A stretch of 15,104 nt of DNA from Bacteroidota bacterium (lineage in GTDB: Bacteria; Bacteroidota; Bacteroidia; Bacteroidales; Tenuifilaceae): contig JAEXVC010000279.1 in assembly GCA_023406715.1 (NCBI GenBank), forward strand, positions 1-15,104, given 5' to 3'. The position numbers were made by a program, and so were the translations under genes. Positions 12,774 to 15,104 of the stretch are shown here, piece by piece; position 1 is the stretch's first letter; every line of letters starts with the position of its first letter. The notes beneath the pieces are model-generated. The model made no database searches, was not told where the DNA came from, and was given only the letters and a program-made list of their open reading frames with translations.

Positions 12774-13046
12774 GTGAAAACAGTTTCTCTCACTATAAAA
12801 GGACGAGTTCAGGGTGTTGGCTTTCGCTATTTTGTTATGCGAACCGCAATGCAGTTGGGTGTTAACGGTTATGTGATGAACTGTGCCGATGGCAATGTCT
12901 ACGTTGAGGCCGAAGCCGATGATTTAGTTTTAGTTCAGTTTATTGATTTGTGCAGCATTGGCCCTTCTCGTTCCGATGTAAAGGATATAATTATTCGAGA
13001 GTTGGAGTCTAAGAGGTATACCGACTTTACTATTCGGGGCTTTTAG
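12774..13046 (+). CDS. acyP: Acylphosphatase
   Basis: A 90-residue cytoplasmic enzyme that hydrolyses acyl phosphates such as acetyl or carbamoyl phosphate in vitro; its physiological substrate is unsettled. The signature GRVQGVGFRYF spans residues 10-20, with the phosphate-binding Arg18, and the catalytic Asn37 is in GYVMNCADG at 32-40. The usual GP motif is present as IGPSRSDV. The chain is of normal length. The start is a GTG at 12774, with a well-matched promoter ending 24 bases upstream and no ATG suitably placed. The stop is one base from the stop of the convergent SpoIIE-type gene, with no terminator between. The gene is monocistronic. Confidence 0.94.
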   Translation: MKTVSLTIKGRVQGVGFRYFVMRTAMQLGVNGYVMNCADGNVYVEAEADDLVLVQFIDLCSIGPSRSDVKDIIIRELESKRYTDFTIRGF

Positions 13047-13047
13047 A

Positions 13048-15104
13048 TTATAACTTTACTCCGAAAATGCAAATATCGTCGAGTTGATCCTCTATGTTTT
13101 TATGATTTTCCAGCATATTAAGAAGGATATCTTTTTGCACGCTCATTGGTTTGTCGTGCATTTGCTCCAGTAATTCGTAAAGGCGCTTCTGTCCGAATTT
13201 TCTTTTATCGGGGCTCATCTGGTCAGTAAATCCGTCAGTAGTAAGATATATACAGGACGGTGATATTAAATCTACCTCCTTATTGGAGAATTTCCGCTTG
13301 TGTTCGGGCTGGAATCCACCTGTAGATCTTACATCACCCGCTATTTTGTTTAATCCATCCTTTGTGATAATAATCAGTGGACGATTTGCCCCGGCAAACA
13401 GAATTTTATTGTTACTATAATCAATTGTTACGAACCCAATATCTATGCTCGCGTGCAGTTTCTTATCAATTTCGTTTTGTTTTAAAGCCTTACGGAGTTG
13501 CTCATGCAGATTCTCCAGAACAAGTGCTGGATTCTTTATTTGCCACTCATTCACTATCTGATTTAACAGCGTATTCCCAATTAACGACATAAACGAGCCC
13601 GGAACTCCGTGTCCAGTACAGTCCATCACCGCAATGTGAGTGTAGTCCTTAGTGCTACTTGTCCAGTAAAAATCGCCCGAAACAATGTCTTTGGGTAAAT
13701 AAATCACAAAATGATCCTTGAAAATCTTTTTCAGATCTTCCTCGTTGGGTAGTAATGCTTCCTGAATGGTTTGAGCGTACTCAATACTGCTAACCATTCG
13801 TTCGTTTTTATCGGCAATAATTTGTCTCGATTGTTCCAAGTAAAGGTTTTTCCGCTCAATCTCGTCGCGTTGGGCTAAAATCTCCTCCTGCTGCTGCTGT
13901 AGCTCCTCGTTTTTCTCTAGAATCTCGTCCTGATGATTCCGTAAATCCTCATTTATCTTTCGAATGTTTTTTAGCGCAATTAGAATTACTGCAATTAAAA
14001 TGGCTCCCAGTGCTATAAGCAACAATAGGAAATTCCTGACAATTCTTTGGCGCTGATTCTTTTCGGCATTTACAGCATCCTTTTTTGCCTGCTCAAGCTT
14101 TACCTCCTCCTGCTGTCGCTCAAATTTGTAGAACATTTCAGCCTGAATGGATTTGCGAGTGTTCTCCTCGCTGAAAAGGCTATCGCGCGATGATATGTGT
14201 GCTTTATAGTGAGAGTATGCCTTAATAGGATTATTTATTTTATCGTAAACAATGCTTAGCTGTTTGTTGGCATTGCTAACTATTTCCATTGAGCCCGTTT
14301 CGCGCGCCAACTTTAATGCTTCGTTGTAGTGATTAAGCGCTTGGTTGAAGTTGCGAGTGTTGAGGTAAAAATTTCCGTAATTCATTTCGCACTCTGAAAG
14401 TCTGAACTTGCTACCAAGTTTGATAAACGATTCCTTTGCTTTATCTAAATAGCTAAGAACATCGCTTACCTCTCCTTTTTCAATGTTTATGCCTGCAATC
14501 TCGTTGTATATAGTCCCAATTCCATCAATGTCGCCTGTCTTGTTTGAGTAAATGAGGGCCTTTAGGTAGTAGTCTATTGCTTTATCGAAAGCGCCTTTTT
14601 TGCGATAAACCTCGCCAATGTTCAGGTACGAAATGCCAATACCTTCGTCGTCGCCAAGTTCCTCCTCAATCCTGAGCGATTGCTGGTAGTACTCCAGCGC
14701 TTTATCGTATAATTTTTGGTAAAGATGAACAACCCCAATATTGTTGAGCTGTTGCGATAATCCTCTTTTATCGTTTATTGATTGATAGAGGGCTAGCGAC
14801 TTAAAGTAGTACTCCAAGGCCGAAGGATAATCGCCCCGAAGCCTGTAAACTGCGCCAATATGGTTTAGCGCTGAGGCCTCGCCTTTAACATTGCCAGCTT
14901 TTTTCTGACTCTCTAAAACCGTGTAAAAATCGGTTAAAGCCTTTCCGTACTCGCCGTTGGACCTGTAAATTGATGCACGGCGTGTAAGTATGTGATTTTT
15001 GAACGATTGAATATTTAGGCTATCGAGTAGGGGAGCCGAGGTTTCAATTAAACTGAGCGCCAATTGGTAGTTCTCGTTTTTGTAAAAACTATCAATTTGT
15101 GCTA
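13048..15104 (-). CDS. TPR-repeat membrane protein with SpoIIE/PP2C phosphatase domain, N-terminus outside the window
   Basis: The frame is open to the window edge, so the N-terminus is missing; 684 residues are visible. The TTG at 15063 is an internal leucine codon within a TPR, not a start. Counting from the first visible codon, about six or seven tetratricopeptide repeats fill roughly 1-305 (for example LNNIGVVHLYQKLYDKALEY and YLNIGEVYRKKGAFDKAIDY). A membrane helix at about 357-378 follows, then a long Gln/Glu-rich coiled coil to about 440 ending in SIEYAQTIQEALLP, and a SpoIIE phosphatase domain to the C-terminus. Its metal-binding segments are SGDFYW and MDCTGHGVPGSFMS (about 475-505), and DDICIFGVKL closes the fold. 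Such proteins probably sense a signal through the TPRs and dephosphorylate a serine or threonine on a partner, often an anti-sigma-factor antagonist; no partner is visible here. Confidence 0.93.
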   Translation of the reverse strand, partial: AQIDSFYKNENYQLALSLIETSAPLLDSLNIQSFKNHILTRRASIYRSNGEYGKALTDFYTVLESQKKAGNVKGEASALNHIGAVYRLRGDYPSALEYYFKSLALYQSINDKRGLSQQLNNIGVVHLYQKLYDKALEYYQQSLRIEEELGDDEGIGISYLNIGEVYRKKGAFDKAIDYYLKALIYSNKTGDIDGIGTIYNEIAGINIEKGEVSDVLSYLDKAKESFIKLGSKFRLSECEMNYGNFYLNTRNFNQALNHYNEALKLARETGSMEIVSNANKQLSIVYDKINNPIKAYSHYKAHISSRDSLFSEENTRKSIQAEMFYKFERQQEEVKLEQAKKDAVNAEKNQRQRIVRNFLLLLIALGAILIAVILIALKNIRKINEDLRNHQDEILEKNEELQQQQEEILAQRDEIERKNLYLEQSRQIIADKNERMVSSIEYAQTIQEALLPNEEDLKKIFKDHFVIYLPKDIVSGDFYWTSSTKDYTHIAVMDCTGHGVPGSFMSLIGNTLLNQIVNEWQIKNPALVLENLHEQLRKALKQNEIDKKLHASIDIGFVTIDYSNNKILFAGANRPLIIITKDGLNKIAGDVRSTGGFQPEHKRKFSNKEVDLISPSCIYLTTDGFTDQMSPDKRKFGQKRLYELLEQMHDKPMSVQKDILLNMLENHKNIEDQLDDICIFGVKL

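Noticed and set aside
15061..15063. TTG as the start of the TPR-SpoIIE gene
   Set aside because: The frame stays open to the window edge and the residues before it continue a TPR pattern, so the gene is truncated by the window.
1..15104. A new defence, mobile or CRISPR-like system
   Set aside because: No repeats of regular spacing, transposase, integrase, nuclease-toxin pair or reverse transcriptase was seen; nearly every gene belongs to a known housekeeping or signalling family.

Overview
The window looks like an ordinary chromosomal segment from a member of the phylum Bacteroidota, most likely order Bacteroidales or a close relative. This is inferred from four things: the AT-rich DNA, the near absence of Shine-Dalgarno sites ahead of confident starts, several upstream matches to the Bacteroidota promoter form (TTG near -33, TAnnTTTG near -7), and the gene types (small RRM RNA-binding protein, TPR plus SpoIIE phosphatase, 7TM-HD phosphodiesterase, Bacteroidota-style LolA and FtsK). 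No tRNA, rRNA, CRISPR array, insertion sequence, phage gene or integration site was seen.

Layout. Positions 1-1658 hold the end of a sulfate-activation operon, cysD (5' truncated) then cysN. Positions 1655-3026, minus strand, form a probable operon of an NlpC/P60 peptidase, a 38-residue single-helix membrane protein and a Nudix hydrolase, which meets cysN tail to tail with a 4-base overlap. Positions 3271-5388 encode a 705-residue 7TM-HD protein of the PgpH type, expected to hydrolyse c-di-AMP. A hairpin terminator at 5392-5419 separates it from the minus-strand group lolA (5441-6085), ftsK (6152-8683) and a lipoprotein of unknown role (8843-9541). Divergent from these, across a 302-base spacer with an 11-bp perfect inverted repeat, lies a two-gene operon: carbamate kinase (9844-10797) and ornithine carbamoyltransferase of the catabolic ArcB type (10819-11820), closed by a strong terminator. 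Next are an RRM RNA-binding protein (11928-12191), a DUF456 membrane protein (12208-12702, minus), an acylphosphatase (12774-13046) and a large TPR / transmembrane / SpoIIE phosphatase (13048-15104, minus) whose N-terminus lies outside the window.

How the genes work together. CysD and CysN make adenosine 5'-phosphosulfate from sulfate and ATP. ArcB and ArcC together can convert citrulline through carbamoyl phosphate to ATP, CO2 and ammonia; no arginine deiminase gene is visible. FtsK (chromosome segregation at the septum) and LolA (periplasmic lipoprotein carrier) are adjacent in the same order as in Escherichia coli. The NlpC/P60 peptidase lacks a signal peptide and fits cytoplasmic recycling of murein peptides. 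The rest are separate housekeeping or signalling genes.

I found no convincing new multi-gene system. The points most worth a second look are the 38-residue membrane protein, the lipoprotein beside ftsK-lolA, the arc operon without arcA and the inverted repeat upstream of it. Several gene starts are moved downstream from the longest open frame; the reasons are given in each entry.
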